38,439 nt of DNA from Lachnospiraceae bacterium (lineage in GTDB: Bacteria > Bacillota > Clostridia > Lachnospirales > Lachnospiraceae), in the NCBI GenBank assembly GCA_024684055.1, contig JAIKXN010000231.1:1-38439 (forward strand), read 5' to 3'. The position numbers were made by a program, and so were the translations under genes. This document shows, in pieces, positions 25,735 to 33,949 of this stretch. The notes beneath the pieces are model-generated. The model worked only from the letters and a program-made list of their open reading frames with translations, did no database searches and was not told the DNA's origin. Within the stretch, counting starts at the first letter, position 1; the number at the start of each line of letters is the position of its first letter.

Positions 25735-27709
25735 ATGCATTTTCATCCGCATATTTTTTGGCTTTTACAAAGAGTTCCCTGTCGCGATAAATGTCTGCTA
25801 TCTTAAACGTCATATCGCCGCTCTGTCTGACTCCCGCAAGATCACCGGGACCTCTTAATCTTAAATCTTCTTCCGCTATAAAGAAGCCGTCATCAGATTT
25901 AAGCATTACATTAAGTCTTTCAACTTCATCTTCCGAAGCTGAGCCGTTTATCAGAATACAATATGAAGCAAGATTTCCTCGTCCTACTCGTCCTCTTAAC
26001 TGATGAAGCGTTGCAAGGCCGAATCTTTCGGCATTTTCGATAAGGATAACCGTCGCATTCGGAACATCAATTCCGACTTCTATGACCGTCGTCGAAACCA
26101 GAATATTGATGTCATTATTGGCAAAATACTGCATTATCCTGTTCTTTTCGCTGTTTTTCATTCTGCCGTGAAGTATTCCGATCTTTATATCATCCGGCAT
26201 AAGTTCTTTTAAATACGAAGCATAATCCAGAACATTTGAAAGTTCGGTATCTTCATTGCTTTCAATCATCGGACAGACAACAATTGCCTGCTGTCCTTCT
26301 CTGACTTTCGAATATATAAATCTTAATCCGTCGACTCTTTCCGAAGCTTTTCTTATTCCCGTCTGAATCTTTATTCTGCTTGCCGGTTTGTCTTTGATAA
26401 CGGAAACCTGCAGATCCGTGTAATAAACCGAAGCCAGTGTTCTCGGAATCGGAGTTGCCGATAGACTCAGAACGTGAGGCGTATTTCCTTTAGACGATAA
26501 AGTATCTCTTTGCAAAACTCCGAATCTGTGCTGTTCATCGGTAACAACAAGCGCAAGACAGTTAAAATTCACTCTGTCTTCTATCAAAGCATGCGTTCCG
26601 ACTATAAGATCGATCCCGCCTTCTTCAAGTTCTTTTAAAGTTTCTTTTCTCGAAGAAGCCGTACTTGATCCGGAAAGAAAAGCGATATTCAGATTAAGTC
26701 CGTATCTTGCATTAAGTTCTCTGAATTTATTAAAATGCTGTGCGGCAAGGACTTCCGTCGGAGCCATAAAAGCAGCCTGATAACCGTTAGATGCACATAA
26801 AAGACATGAAAGAAAGGCAACTATCGTTTTACCGCATCCTACATCACCCTGAATCAGTCTGTTCATTACAAATCCGGATGAAAGATCTTCGAGAATGTCT
26901 TTTAATGCATTTTCCTGACCTTCGGTAAGGTCGTAAGGAATCTGAGATTTGAATCTGGCATATTCTGCCGTTTCAATAAAAGTATATTCAGATTTCAGCC
27001 TGGTATACTGTTTTCTTATTTCATTAAGTTCTTTGAAAAACTGATAAAATTCTTCAAAAGAGAGTCTGTTTCTTGCATTTAAATAATCATCTCTGTCAAT
27101 CGGAAAATGAATGTCGGACAGAGCCCTGCTTTTGTTTGCAAAACCGTTTTCTTTAAGAATATACTCGGGAAGATCCTCATCAAACGGTGCATAATTTTCA
27201 AAGCTCTGATTGATATATTTTCCGATCGTTTTTGAATTAATCCCTTTGGTTAATGAATATACGGGCTGAAGACTCCTTAAAGATTCGCAGTATTCGGATA
27301 CTTTGTGAATTTCCGGCATTTCAAAAGAAAAATATCGCCCTTTTCTTTTAACAGTTCCGAGGAAAACCCATTCGGAACCGGGCTTTAACTGACTTCTTAA
27401 ATAAGTCACTCTGAAAAAAGTCATCGGTACTCTTCCGGTAGAATCGAAACCTGTAACAGTTGTTACGGCATTATGTGCGGTTTTCTTGAAATACAGATCG
27501 TCTGCCATCTTTAATCTGACAGCACATAATTCGCCTTCTCTTAATTCGGAAACAGGCGTTAACGGGGGAAGTTTTTTGTACGTTCTCGGAAAATAAAAAA
27601 TCAGGTCATAGACTGTTTCTATGCCCAATCGCGCAAAAAGGCTGGCGTTTTTATCGCCAACCCCTTTTAATTCTTTTATTGAAACATTTTTTAAATCCGA
27701 TAAATTCAT
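25733..27709 (-). CDS. recG: ATP-dependent DNA helicase RecG
   Basis: This 658-residue RecG has the N-terminal wedge (OB) domain for branched DNA (about 1-230), then helicase motifs GDVGCGKT (Walker A), DEQH, LSATPIPRTL and QLRGRVGRG. A C-terminal TRG-like region follows, in a family of about 680 residues. It remodels stalled replication forks and Holliday junctions. It follows the fakA-like gene by 24 bp in the conserved rpmB/Asp23/YloV/RecG neighbourhood. GGAG with spacing of about 12 precedes the ATG. Confidence 0.98.
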   Translation of the reverse strand: MNLSDLKNVSIKELKGVGDKNASLFARLGIETVYDLIFYFPRTYKKLPPLTPVSELREGELCAVRLKMADDLYFKKTAHNAVTTVTGFDSTGRVPMTFFRVTYLRSQLKPGSEWVFLGTVKRKGRYFSFEMPEIHKVSEYCESLRSLQPVYSLTKGINSKTIGKYINQSFENYAPFDEDLPEYILKENGFANKSRALSDIHFPIDRDDYLNARNRLSFEEFYQFFKELNEIRKQYTRLKSEYTFIETAEYARFKSQIPYDLTEGQENALKDILEDLSSGFVMNRLIQGDVGCGKTIVAFLSCLLCASNGYQAAFMAPTEVLAAQHFNKFRELNARYGLNLNIAFLSGSSTASSRKETLKELEEGGIDLIVGTHALIEDRVNFNCLALVVTDEQHRFGVLQRDTLSSKGNTPHVLSLSATPIPRTLASVYYTDLQVSVIKDKPASRIKIQTGIRKASERVDGLRFIYSKVREGQQAIVVCPMIESNEDTELSNVLDYASYLKELMPDDIKIGILHGRMKNSEKNRIMQYFANNDINILVSTTVIEVGIDVPNATVILIENAERFGLATLHQLRGRVGRGNLASYCILINGSASEDEVERLNVMLKSDDGFFIAEEDLRLRGPGDLAGVRQSGDMTFKIADIYRDRELFVKAKKYADENA

Positions 27710-27733
27710 GCAGTGTAAATTTCTCCTGACAGA

Positions 27734-29407
27734 TTATTCAACGGAAACAATGTAATAATATATAGGCTGTCCGCCGTTTTGAATCTCTACTTCAACATCT
27801 TCATAAGCTTCTTCAAGATCGGCTTTAAGTTTCTCTGCAGCTTCGGAATCAACATCGGATCCGACATAAACAGTGATAACGGATGAATCTTCATCAACCA
27901 TCTCTTTGATCATGTCTTTGGTAACCTGATCTCTGTCTGCGCCGACTGAAAGAATGCCCGAATCACCGATTCCCATGTAATCGTCTTTTTTGATAACTTT
28001 ATTATCTATTTCAGTATCTCTGACAGCGTAAGTAACCTGACCGGTTTTAACATTGGATGCGCCTTCGGTCATGCTCTCGGTATTATCTTCCGCAGATGCT
28101 TCCGCCATGAAGTTGATCATGGCACCAATGCCCTGAGGAACTGTCTTTGTGGGAATTACGATTATATCCTTGTCTTCCGTCAGATCTCTGGCCTGGTTTG
28201 CAGCCATAATGATATTCTTGTTGTTCGGAAGAATGAAGATATGCTTTGCATTAACCTTATCGATGGCATTTAACATATCTTCCGTTGAAGGGTTCATCGT
28301 CTGACCGCCTTCAATGATATAATCAGTACCTACGGACTTGAAAATCTCACTCATGCCTTCGCCGACGGAAACGGCAATAAATCCGTACTCCTTTAATTCA
28401 GCGTGAGCTTCTTTTACAGGTGCCGGTGCTTCTTCGGTCTTTTCTTCCGCTTTAGCTTCCTGATGTTTTTCATCAAGCTTCAAATTTTCAATGCTTATTT
28501 CTGAAAGCATACCGAATTTAAGGGCTTTCTGAATAACAAGTCCGGGATCGTTTGTATGAACGTAAACCTTTGCGGTTTCGGCAGTTACATTGAATGAAAC
28601 ATTGTCACCGATCGAATCAAGGAAATTGGCATAATCCTTGTCGATCTTAACATTCATTGCCTGCTTTAAAATAACCGTAAATTCAGTCTTGTAACTGTAT
28701 TTGATTTCATTAAGCGCAATCTTTTCGGAAGGAGTAATATTCTTTTCTCGTTTATCCTTTGTTGCATTAAGAGTAATGTCAACGTCTTTCCCGGAGAAAA
28801 TGTCATAAGCTCCGTGAAGAACTTCCATTAATCCCTGTCCGCCTGAATCAACAACGCCTGCCTGCTTTAATACAGGTAAAAGATCGGGAGTTTTTAAAAG
28901 AACTTCATCTGCATAATCAAGAACCTTCTTTAAATATGTATCAAGGTCTTTTTCTCCTGCAGTTCTTAATTCTTCTGCTTTATCATAAACACCGGAGGCA
29001 ACTGTCAGGATAGTGCCTTCCTTGGGTTTCATAACAGCTTTATATGCTGTCTGAACCGAGTTTTTAAATGCATTTGTGAGAATATCAATATCAAGCTCAT
29101 CATATTCGCTGGCAATTTTCGTGAATCCTCTGATAAGCTGCGAAAGGATAACACCGCTGTTTCCTCTGGCGCCTCTTAAAGAACCGGAAGAAATTGCCTT
29201 GCATACTGCTCTCATATCGGGATTATCCAAAGCGTTAAGCTCTTTGTATGCCGACATGATCGTCATTGTCATATTTGTACCTGTATCACCGTCGGGAACA
29301 GGAAAAACATTAAGTTCATTAATATATTCTTTATTCTTCTCGAGATTGCAGGCTCCTGCCATAAACATCTTGGCAACAAGCTTTGAGTCGATAGTATTTA
29401 CAGCCAC
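27734..29407 (-). CDS. fakA: DAK2/DhaL and DegV-like protein, fatty acid kinase subunit FakA (YloV)
   Basis: This 557-residue protein has an N-terminal DhaL kinase domain with the metal/ATP motif FPVPDGDTGTNMTM (D39, D41) and SLRGARGNSGVILSQ. A middle domain follows, then a Glu/Ala/Pro-rich linker near 325-340, and a C-terminal DegV-like domain. In Firmicutes YloV is FakA, which phosphorylates fatty acids presented by FakB for membrane lipid synthesis. No fakB is in this window. The start codon is GTG (29405-29407) with AAGGAGG 8 bases upstream. It lies between the Asp23 gene and recG, the B. subtilis yloU-yloV-recG order. Confidence 0.93.
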   Translation of the reverse strand: MAVNTIDSKLVAKMFMAGACNLEKNKEYINELNVFPVPDGDTGTNMTMTIMSAYKELNALDNPDMRAVCKAISSGSLRGARGNSGVILSQLIRGFTKIASEYDELDIDILTNAFKNSVQTAYKAVMKPKEGTILTVASGVYDKAEELRTAGEKDLDTYLKKVLDYADEVLLKTPDLLPVLKQAGVVDSGGQGLMEVLHGAYDIFSGKDVDITLNATKDKREKNITPSEKIALNEIKYSYKTEFTVILKQAMNVKIDKDYANFLDSIGDNVSFNVTAETAKVYVHTNDPGLVIQKALKFGMLSEISIENLKLDEKHQEAKAEEKTEEAPAPVKEAHAELKEYGFIAVSVGEGMSEIFKSVGTDYIIEGGQTMNPSTEDMLNAIDKVNAKHIFILPNNKNIIMAANQARDLTEDKDIIVIPTKTVPQGIGAMINFMAEASAEDNTESMTEGASNVKTGQVTYAVRDTEIDNKVIKKDDYMGIGDSGILSVGADRDQVTKDMIKEMVDEDSSVITVYVGSDVDSEAAEKLKADLEEAYEDVEVEIQNGGQPIYYYIVSVE

Positions 29408-29419
29408 GAATAATCCTCC

Positions 29420-29776
29420 TTATTCTACAATGCTGACGCCTTCGATAAAGACGTTAACCTTATGAACGTCAATACCTGCGAACTGCTCAACACTGTATTT
29501 AACTTCACTCATTACATTATTCGCAACTGCCGTGATAGAAACACCGTAAGCTACTATGATGTGAAGATTTATAGTCAATTTATTATTTTCCAATGAAACG
29601 GAAATACCCTTGGACATACTGTCTCTTTTAAGAATGCTGATTACGCTGTCGGCTACATTGATCTGAGCCATTCCCGCAACGCCATAGCACTCCAGGGCAA
29701 CATTACCGGCATATTCAGCTATAACATTGTTGTCAATTTTAACATTGCCTAAATGGGTATCAAGATTTCCCTTCAT
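29420..29776 (-). CDS. Asp23/Gls24 family envelope stress protein (YloU-like)
   Basis: The ATG at 29776 (118 residues, starting MKGNLDTHLGNVKI) is preceded by GGAGG at ideal spacing. A longer in-frame start at 29848 adds 24 residues with no family match. The protein is a single Asp23 domain: 'VIAEYAGNVALECYGVAGM' followed by the beta-alpha 'LHIIVAYGVSITAVANNVMS' region. The family attaches near the membrane and is linked to cell-envelope stress and, through YloU/YloV, to lipid metabolism. It is 12 bp from the fakA-like gene and divergent from rpmB. Confidence 0.93.
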   Translation of the reverse strand: MKGNLDTHLGNVKIDNNVIAEYAGNVALECYGVAGMAQINVADSVISILKRDSMSKGISVSLENNKLTINLHIIVAYGVSITAVANNVMSEVKYSVEQFAGIDVHKVNVFIEGVSIVE

Positions 29777-29886
29777 ATTCAATCCTCCTTCTAAAACACG
29801 CTGTAGAATATTATATCCCCTGAAATCAAAAAAATAAACACTATTCATATAAAGTTAATAAAATTAACAATTTTTTAAATTTGTTG

Positions 29887-29915
29887 TTGCCTTTTATCTT
29901 CAATTTATGTATAAT
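29887..29915 (+). promoter_or_regulatory. Sigma-A promoter of rpmB
   Basis: TTGCCT (29887-29892), a 17-base spacer and a perfect TATAAT (29910-29915) lie upstream of the only plus-strand gene. Transcription should start near 29922, leaving a leader of about 60 bases. Confidence 0.82.
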
Positions 29916-29926
29916 ACATTCGTTGT

Positions 29927-29959
29927 GGATTGTGGAGAAGCATTCTCCTTATCCTTTTT
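29927..29959 (+). promoter_or_regulatory. Hairpin with U-tract in the rpmB leader (candidate attenuator)
   Basis: GGAGAA-GCA-TTCTCC (29934-29948) is flanked by GGAT and ATCC, which can extend the stem across a small internal loop (29927-29954). TTTTT follows at once (29955-29959). This looks like an intrinsic terminator placed only a few bases after the predicted transcription start and 22 bases before the rpmB start codon, as expected of an attenuator or a ribosomal-protein-binding leader. Confidence 0.5.
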
Positions 29960-29981
29960 GTATGTTAAGGAGGTGTAAAAA

Positions 29982-30167
29982 ATGGCTAAATGCGATATTT
30001 GTGATAAAGGCGTACATTTTGGTAACAACGTAAGCCATTCACACAGACGTTCAAATCATATTTGGAATTCCAATATCAGAACAGTTAAGTGTAAGGTAAA
30101 CGGTACCACAAAGACAATGCATGTTTGCACAAGATGCTTAAAGTCCGGTGCTGTTGAAAGAGCTTAA
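29982..30167 (+). CDS. rpmB: 50S ribosomal protein L28, zinc-binding type
   Basis: This 61-residue L28 begins MAKCDICDKGVHFGNNVSHS, with the second CxxC in HVCTRC, so it is the C+ (zinc ribbon) form. The basic middle 'SHRRSNHIWNSNIR' is typical. It is a 50S component contacting 23S rRNA. AAGGAGGTG lies just upstream of the ATG. It is the only plus-strand coding gene in the window, divergent from the Asp23 gene, as in many Firmicutes, and monocistronic with its own promoter and terminator. Confidence 0.98.
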   Translation: MAKCDICDKGVHFGNNVSHSHRRSNHIWNSNIRTVKCKVNGTTKTMHVCTRCLKSGAVERA

Positions 30168-30187
30168 TCGGTTAATTTGAGAATTTA

Positions 30188-30219
30188 AGGTGTCTGTTTC
30201 GACAGGCACCTGTTTTTTT
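30188..30219 (+). terminator. Intrinsic terminator after rpmB
   Basis: A 10-bp stem (AGGTGTCTGT, 30188-30197, with ACAGGCACCT, 30202-30211; one G-U pair) with a TTCG loop is followed by seven T residues. It starts 20 bases after the rpmB stop codon. Confidence 0.95.
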
Positions 30220-30310
30220 GTTTAAATAACTGCTCTTTGATAAATATCGTCTGCTCTCTTATTATATTTAAATACAAAAGCAAGAATCGTTTTATTCAAT
30301 AATCAGTTTG

Positions 30311-30346
30311 ATAAAAGAAAAACAGGTACCATTCGATACCTGTTTT
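30311..30346 (-). terminator. Intrinsic terminator after the J-domain gene
   Basis: A 10-bp stem (TACCTGTTTT at 30337-30346 with AAAACAGGTA at 30319-30328) and 8-base loop is followed by TTTCTTTTAT on the minus strand. The stem overlaps the stop codon at 30345-30347. It ends the operon running from cheX side or from the DUF2953 gene. Confidence 0.82.
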
Positions 30347-30926
30347 ATGCTTTAATCTGTAAATCATGTAAAAGTGTCTCATATTCTCTGTTGATATTCT
30401 GCAGAGTATATGTGTCTCCCGTAACATTATCGGGGTGAAATACTTTGATAAGATCTTTATATCTTTTCTTAAGACCTTTTTCGGTGGTGATTCCTTTAAA
30501 GAAAATACCCTGACGATATTCAAGGGAAGGAACTTTGCGTATCTGTTCGCTTCTTTGCTTGTAATTTCTGAATTCTTCCTTTTCGCGATTCAGTCTCTGC
30601 CTGTCATTATCGAGCTGCTTAAAGCCGGATTCAAGTACAGTTTGTTTTTTGTTAAGAAATGTAAGGTCATACTCGAGTTTCTTTCTTGAATTCTCGATGG
30701 TCTTGTTGATCTCTTCCACTTCTTTGTCAAACTGTTTTCTGCTCTGCTCAAGCTCTTCACGCAATTCTTCAAGTTCTTTTTTCTCGCTCGCAATTGTTTC
30801 ACGAAGTTCTTCCAAATCAGTTTTATCGGTTTTTATTCGGACATTCTCACGAAATAATTGAACTTTTAATTCTTCCAGTTCTTCGGGAGAATTCGAGTCT
30901 CGAAGTATTGAAATGAAATTATCCAT
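30345..30926 (-). CDS. Coiled-coil protein with a C-terminal J domain
   Basis: Residues 15 to about 125 of this 193-residue protein form a long charged coiled coil (LEELREELEQSRKQFDKEVE and similar). The C-terminal about 50 residues are a J domain: 'GLKKRYKDLIKVFHPDNV' contains the HPD tripeptide at 164-166 that activates DnaK ATPase, followed by the helix-III motif 'LQNINREYETLL'. DnaJ proper has its J domain at the N-terminus and zinc fingers; none is here. It is probably a specialised DnaK co-chaperone recruited through the coiled coil. The Shine-Dalgarno is weak and overlaps the gerW stop 2 bp upstream, which suggests translational coupling. Confidence 0.85.
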   Translation of the reverse strand: MDNFISILRDSNSPEELEELKVQLFRENVRIKTDKTDLEELRETIASEKKELEELREELEQSRKQFDKEVEEINKTIENSRKKLEYDLTFLNKKQTVLESGFKQLDNDRQRLNREKEEFRNYKQRSEQIRKVPSLEYRQGIFFKGITTEKGLKKRYKDLIKVFHPDNVTGDTYTLQNINREYETLLHDLQIKA

Positions 30927-30928
30927 AA

Positions 30929-31330
30929 TTATTTCTCATCATTTTCCTTGGGGAATGCTGTCTCAACAGCATTTGCATCAGTTACACCGTCTTTGTTCTT
31001 CTTAACGGCAATTCTGTCGAGGATATCAGGAACAAGATCGATAATCTTGGTAATGGAATCCTGATTCTTGATATTTACAAGTCTGGTATGGCCGTTTGAA
31101 ATAACAAGAACTGCGGAAGGAGTCATTTTACCTGACATAGCTCCCATACCGCCGTTTTTCTTATCTCCTTTGGCAGCACCTGCGCCTACACCGAAAGAAA
31201 CATCTACGAGGGGGACAATAATTGTATCGCCGACTTTTGTTGGATCACCAACTACGGTTTTTGTTGACAGAAATCCATCCATACCTTCCATCAAAGAATT
31301 AATCAAACCGTCATAATTTTGTTCAGCCAC
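30929..31330 (-). CDS. gerW: GerW family protein (YtfJ)
   Basis: This 133-residue protein matches the GerW/YtfJ family: 'GDPTKVGDTIIVPLVDVSFG', a glycine/alanine/lysine-rich middle, then 'PSAVLVISNGHTRLVNIKN'. In Bacillus GerW is needed for a germination function of spores, but homologues occur widely in Clostridia, including species not known to sporulate, so presence alone does not prove sporulation. The start codon is GTG (31328-31330) with AGGAAAA upstream. It overlaps the DUF2953 gene by 8 bp, as ytfI-ytfJ in Bacillus. Confidence 0.93.
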   Translation of the reverse strand: MAEQNYDGLINSLMEGMDGFLSTKTVVGDPTKVGDTIIVPLVDVSFGVGAGAAKGDKKNGGMGAMSGKMTPSAVLVISNGHTRLVNIKNQDSITKIIDLVPDILDRIAVKKNKDGVTDANAVETAFPKENDEK

Positions 31331-32258
31331 GAACTTTTCCTCCTTTTCTGATTAATTTAACCATTCTCCAAATATGTTTATTGGTAAATATTATGAAAGC
31401 CGATCTCAGAAAAACAAATACCTGAAATCTTCCGCTGACATAACCCTCAAGTTCAAATCTGTTTTCACCCCATACCGGAGTAAAATCGATTTCTCTGTTA
31501 AATAATCCGCGAGCCATGCATATATAGCTGTGGACTTTGCCTGTAAGATACGGATCTTCGTCACCGTAAGCAATCTTCATTCGCCATTTTCTCGGGAAAA
31601 CATGTTTAACGACTCTGATACCAAGATTTTTAAGAAGAATGAGACTCTCTTTAAAAGAAGGATAATTGATCAGTTTCCAGATATATTTTATCTTCTTTTT
31701 GGTTCTTTCCCACTTCTCCAGTTTTTCTTTTACAGACTCTTTAAAATTATACCACTTTTTCTTAATGTTTAAAACAAATTCTTTTAAAGAAGAAAGGAAA
31801 GAAAGATTTTTCTCGACGGAATTCATATTATCAAGTTCATCTTCTCCGTCCAGATACTCATGAAATTCTTCGTCAGTCATCTCATAATCTTCCGTTTCTT
31901 CCAAAGGAAGCGTATTTTCATCGATTTCTTCTCCCGCGCTTTCTTCATCATTTCCTTTGCTTTTGGATAATTTATCCATAAGATTCATAAGGAACTTGTA
32001 GATTTCCGGAATTTCTTTATCCAGGAATTTGATTCCGAAGATTCTGACCGAAAGCCAGCCCATCTTATCCCTGTAATAAACCTTTAACCTGAAGAAATGC
32101 AGGAAATACGAAAGAAGGAAGTAAAAATACAGCTCATCTTTGTTTGTTCCGCCTATTTTGTATCTGAAAGGTACAAAAAGAATAATTACCAGCAGTAAAA
32201 GTAAAAGAAGTATTATGCTGCCGATAACGATTCCGATTATCGCAAGCGCTTTAAGCAT
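31323..32258 (-). CDS. DUF2953 domain membrane protein (YtfI-like)
   Basis: This 311-residue protein has one strong N-terminal TM helix (about 5-30, a run of Ile/Leu/Val). The FRYKIGG...YFYFLLSYFLHFFRLKVYY region follows, then an acidic low-complexity stretch (about 100-150), a basic coiled segment, and the DUF2953 C-terminal part with YGDEDPYLTGKVHSY. The acidic insert faces the cytoplasm if the N-terminus is outside. It is paired with gerW as ytfI is with ytfJ. Function is unknown. GGAGG precedes the ATG; 8-bp overlap with the previous gene. Confidence 0.85.
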   Translation of the reverse strand: MLKALAIIGIVIGSIILLLLLLLVIILFVPFRYKIGGTNKDELYFYFLLSYFLHFFRLKVYYRDKMGWLSVRIFGIKFLDKEIPEIYKFLMNLMDKLSKSKGNDEESAGEEIDENTLPLEETEDYEMTDEEFHEYLDGEDELDNMNSVEKNLSFLSSLKEFVLNIKKKWYNFKESVKEKLEKWERTKKKIKYIWKLINYPSFKESLILLKNLGIRVVKHVFPRKWRMKIAYGDEDPYLTGKVHSYICMARGLFNREIDFTPVWGENRFELEGYVSGRFQVFVFLRSAFIIFTNKHIWRMVKLIRKGGKVRG

Positions 32259-32631
32259 ACATCTTACCTCCGGAAATTTTCAGCATTTTCGGAAGTACGA
32301 TCCCTTCCTCAATCGGAGGAAGCGAAGCCAGATAAGCGATATAATCAAGATTTCCGACTTTTATAAGGCAGTTCTCGATCATATGACAGGTTAACTCTTC
32401 GGCTGAAGAATAATCTTTGGCCAGTCCGACTATCAGAGGCGGATTTTCCTTAAAATGTCTTTGCAGAAGATACATCCACTCTGTAAATTCCAGTTTGGAC
32501 GTATACTCGTTAAGAACAATTACAAAGAAAGAATCCAAAATGATCTTTTTTCTTTTTTCGATATTTTCTTTTATTTTGTCGAAATTATCAAACACATAAT
32601 CATCGACATAAATATAATCCGAAAAAATCAT
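32251..32631 (-). CDS. Unknown small protein upstream of the DUF2953 gene
   Basis: I choose the ATG at 32631 (126 residues, MIFSDYIYVDDYVFDNFDK) because AAAGGGG lies at good spacing. The 21 extra residues of a longer frame from 32694 are merely the translation of the terminator hairpin of the upstream gene. The sequence is mixed alpha/beta, with a strand 'KKIILDSFFVIVLNEY', helices, and a C-terminal 'LPPIEEGIVLPKMLKISGGK'. No TM or known motif. The 8-bp overlap with the DUF2953 gene indicates coupled translation and a shared role with the YtfI/GerW pair, which is inference. Confidence 0.72.
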   Translation of the reverse strand: MIFSDYIYVDDYVFDNFDKIKENIEKRKKIILDSFFVIVLNEYTSKLEFTEWMYLLQRHFKENPPLIVGLAKDYSSAEELTCHMIENCLIKVGNLDYIAYLASLPPIEEGIVLPKMLKISGGKMYA

Positions 32632-32659
32632 TAATAAACCCCTTTGTAAATAAATGATT

Positions 32660-32692
32660 GCAAAAAGAAACGAATAGCAAGCTATTCGTTTC
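32660..32692 (-). terminator. Intrinsic terminator after the CheY gene
   Basis: A 12-bp perfect stem (arm GAAACGAATAGC, 32667-32678 with 32681-32692) with a minimal loop is followed by TTTTTG on the minus strand. It starts 7 bases after the CheY stop and separates the CheX/CheY pair from the DUF2953-GerW operon. Confidence 0.92.
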
Positions 32693-32698
32693 ACAAAA

Positions 32699-33052
32699 CT
32701 ACATTTTTTCGATAATTTTTAAAATGTTTTCCTTTTCAAAAGGTTTGGTAACAAATTCGCTGGCGCCGTTTTTGATGGCTTCAACCATTTTATTCTGCTG
32801 TCCGGCTGCGGTAACCATAATTACTTTGGCTTTATTATCAAACTCTCTTATCTTCACAAGAGCTTCCAAGCCATCCATAACCGGCATTGTAATATCAAGT
32901 GTTGTAACATCCGGTTTTAATTCTATATATTTATTGACTCCTTCTTCTCCGTTTTCAGCCTCGGCAATAACTTCATGACCGGCCTCTTCGAGCAATCCTC
33001 TTAAAATTTTTCTTGAAGTTCTGGAATCATCTACTATCAGTATCCTTGACAT
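32699..33052 (-). CDS. Stand-alone CheY-like response regulator
   Basis: This 117-residue single receiver domain has all the phosphorylation residues: D8 and D9, D53 as phospho-acceptor in TTLDITMPVMDG, T81, and K103 in FVTKPF. There is no output domain, so it acts by protein contact like CheY. It lies 15 bp after the MshEN-CheX gene, with GGGAGG before its ATG, and is followed by a strong terminator. The two therefore form one transcription unit of a receiver and its likely phosphatase. No histidine kinase or other chemotaxis gene is in the window. Confidence 0.93.
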   Translation of the reverse strand: MSRILIVDDSRTSRKILRGLLEEAGHEVIAEAENGEEGVNKYIELKPDVTTLDITMPVMDGLEALVKIREFDNKAKVIMVTAAGQQNKMVEAIKNGASEFVTKPFEKENILKIIEKM

Positions 33053-33067
33053 CGCCTAAATCCTCCC

Positions 33068-33949
33068 TTATTTGTTAATGAAATCGCCAAAGGTTGATAC
33101 CAAATTAATTTTGCTGCCTTTAACAAATACAGGCAGAACAAGCATTTTGCCGGTGAATTTAACAGCTTTGTCGCTGTATTCGGGCGGCAGCATGTCTGTT
33201 GAAAATGACTGGTTAACTTTTGTTGCGAACATACCGTTTACACAGTTAATGAATTCGCAAACCGAATCAAGCGAATCAGCATCTACATTGTCAAAATCCT
33301 CGCCTGCAAAAGCGCTTGCAAGAGGAAGAATGTTCTTTCCTTCTCCGGAAATCGCAAGGGTTGCTTTGTTATCTCCGTCAAGACTCTGAAGTGCGAAATA
33401 ATCAAGTTCAAGATAATCGCTTATAATTCCCTTTTCAACATAGATTTCTGAATCGATAAGACGAATAAGAGTACGGATCGCCATAAGAATATGTTCGCTC
33501 TGATATTCCGTAATATTCTGCGGAAGGAAAAGAGGAACGATACGATCCGATTCTCCGCTCTTTAAAGCTTCGACATCAGTAAGAGTAAATCCGTTTGCTT
33601 TCTGATAATCGTTAAGAGCCAGGGTAACTTCTTCTACCGAAAGAAAATCGTTGTCAACAACAGCCTGTACGAAAGATAAATACTGATTGCCCTGTAATCC
33701 CAAAAGTCTGGTAACCTGCTCATCTGTAAGATAACCTTTTTCGACAGCTATGTCACCGAAACGTTTGTCCATTATGGCCTGTAATCTGTTAATTTCATCA
33801 GACTGCTCAACAGTCATTAACCTTTCACTGACAGCAATAAGACCGAGTTTAACACGTACTTTACGCATTGTCTCATATACCGTTTCGAGTTGAGCTTCGG
33901 TAAGTTTGCCTTCCTTGACCAAATAAGAACCCAATAAATGACTTATCAT
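33068..33949 (-). CDS. Four MshEN-like motifs fused to a CheX-type phosphatase domain
   Basis: Residues 5-116 of this 293-residue protein are four 24-residue motifs (starts 5, 34, 63, 92), each separated by exactly 5 residues. Motif beginnings are LLGSYLVKEGKLTEAQL, KLGLIAVSERLMTVEQ, RFGDIAVEKGYLTDEQV and SFVQAVVDNDFLSVEE. This 24-5-24 layout is that of MshEN, a c-di-GMP-binding domain of type II secretion ATPases (GspE N-terminal-like). The first residues of the canonical RLG are only partly kept. Residues about 150-293 are a CheX/CheC-like domain with the phosphatase signature D228-xxx-E232-xx-N235. It is directly upstream of the CheY gene and probably dephosphorylates its product. GGGAGG precedes the ATG. 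A TATAAT lies at 33979-33984 without a good -35. Confidence 0.82.
   Translation of the reverse strand: MISHLLGSYLVKEGKLTEAQLETVYETMRKVRVKLGLIAVSERLMTVEQSDEINRLQAIMDKRFGDIAVEKGYLTDEQVTRLLGLQGNQYLSFVQAVVDNDFLSVEEVTLALNDYQKANGFTLTDVEALKSGESDRIVPLFLPQNITEYQSEHILMAIRTLIRLIDSEIYVEKGIISDYLELDYFALQSLDGDNKATLAISGEGKNILPLASAFAGEDFDNVDADSLDSVCEFINCVNGMFATKVNQSFSTDMLPPEYSDKAVKFTGKMLVLPVFVKGSKINLVSTFGDFINK

Noticed and set aside
32632-32694. N-terminal hydrophobic extension resembling a signal peptide on the unknown gene ending at 32251
   Set aside because: It is encoded by the terminator stem-loop of the CheY gene; AAAGGGG supports the ATG at 32631.
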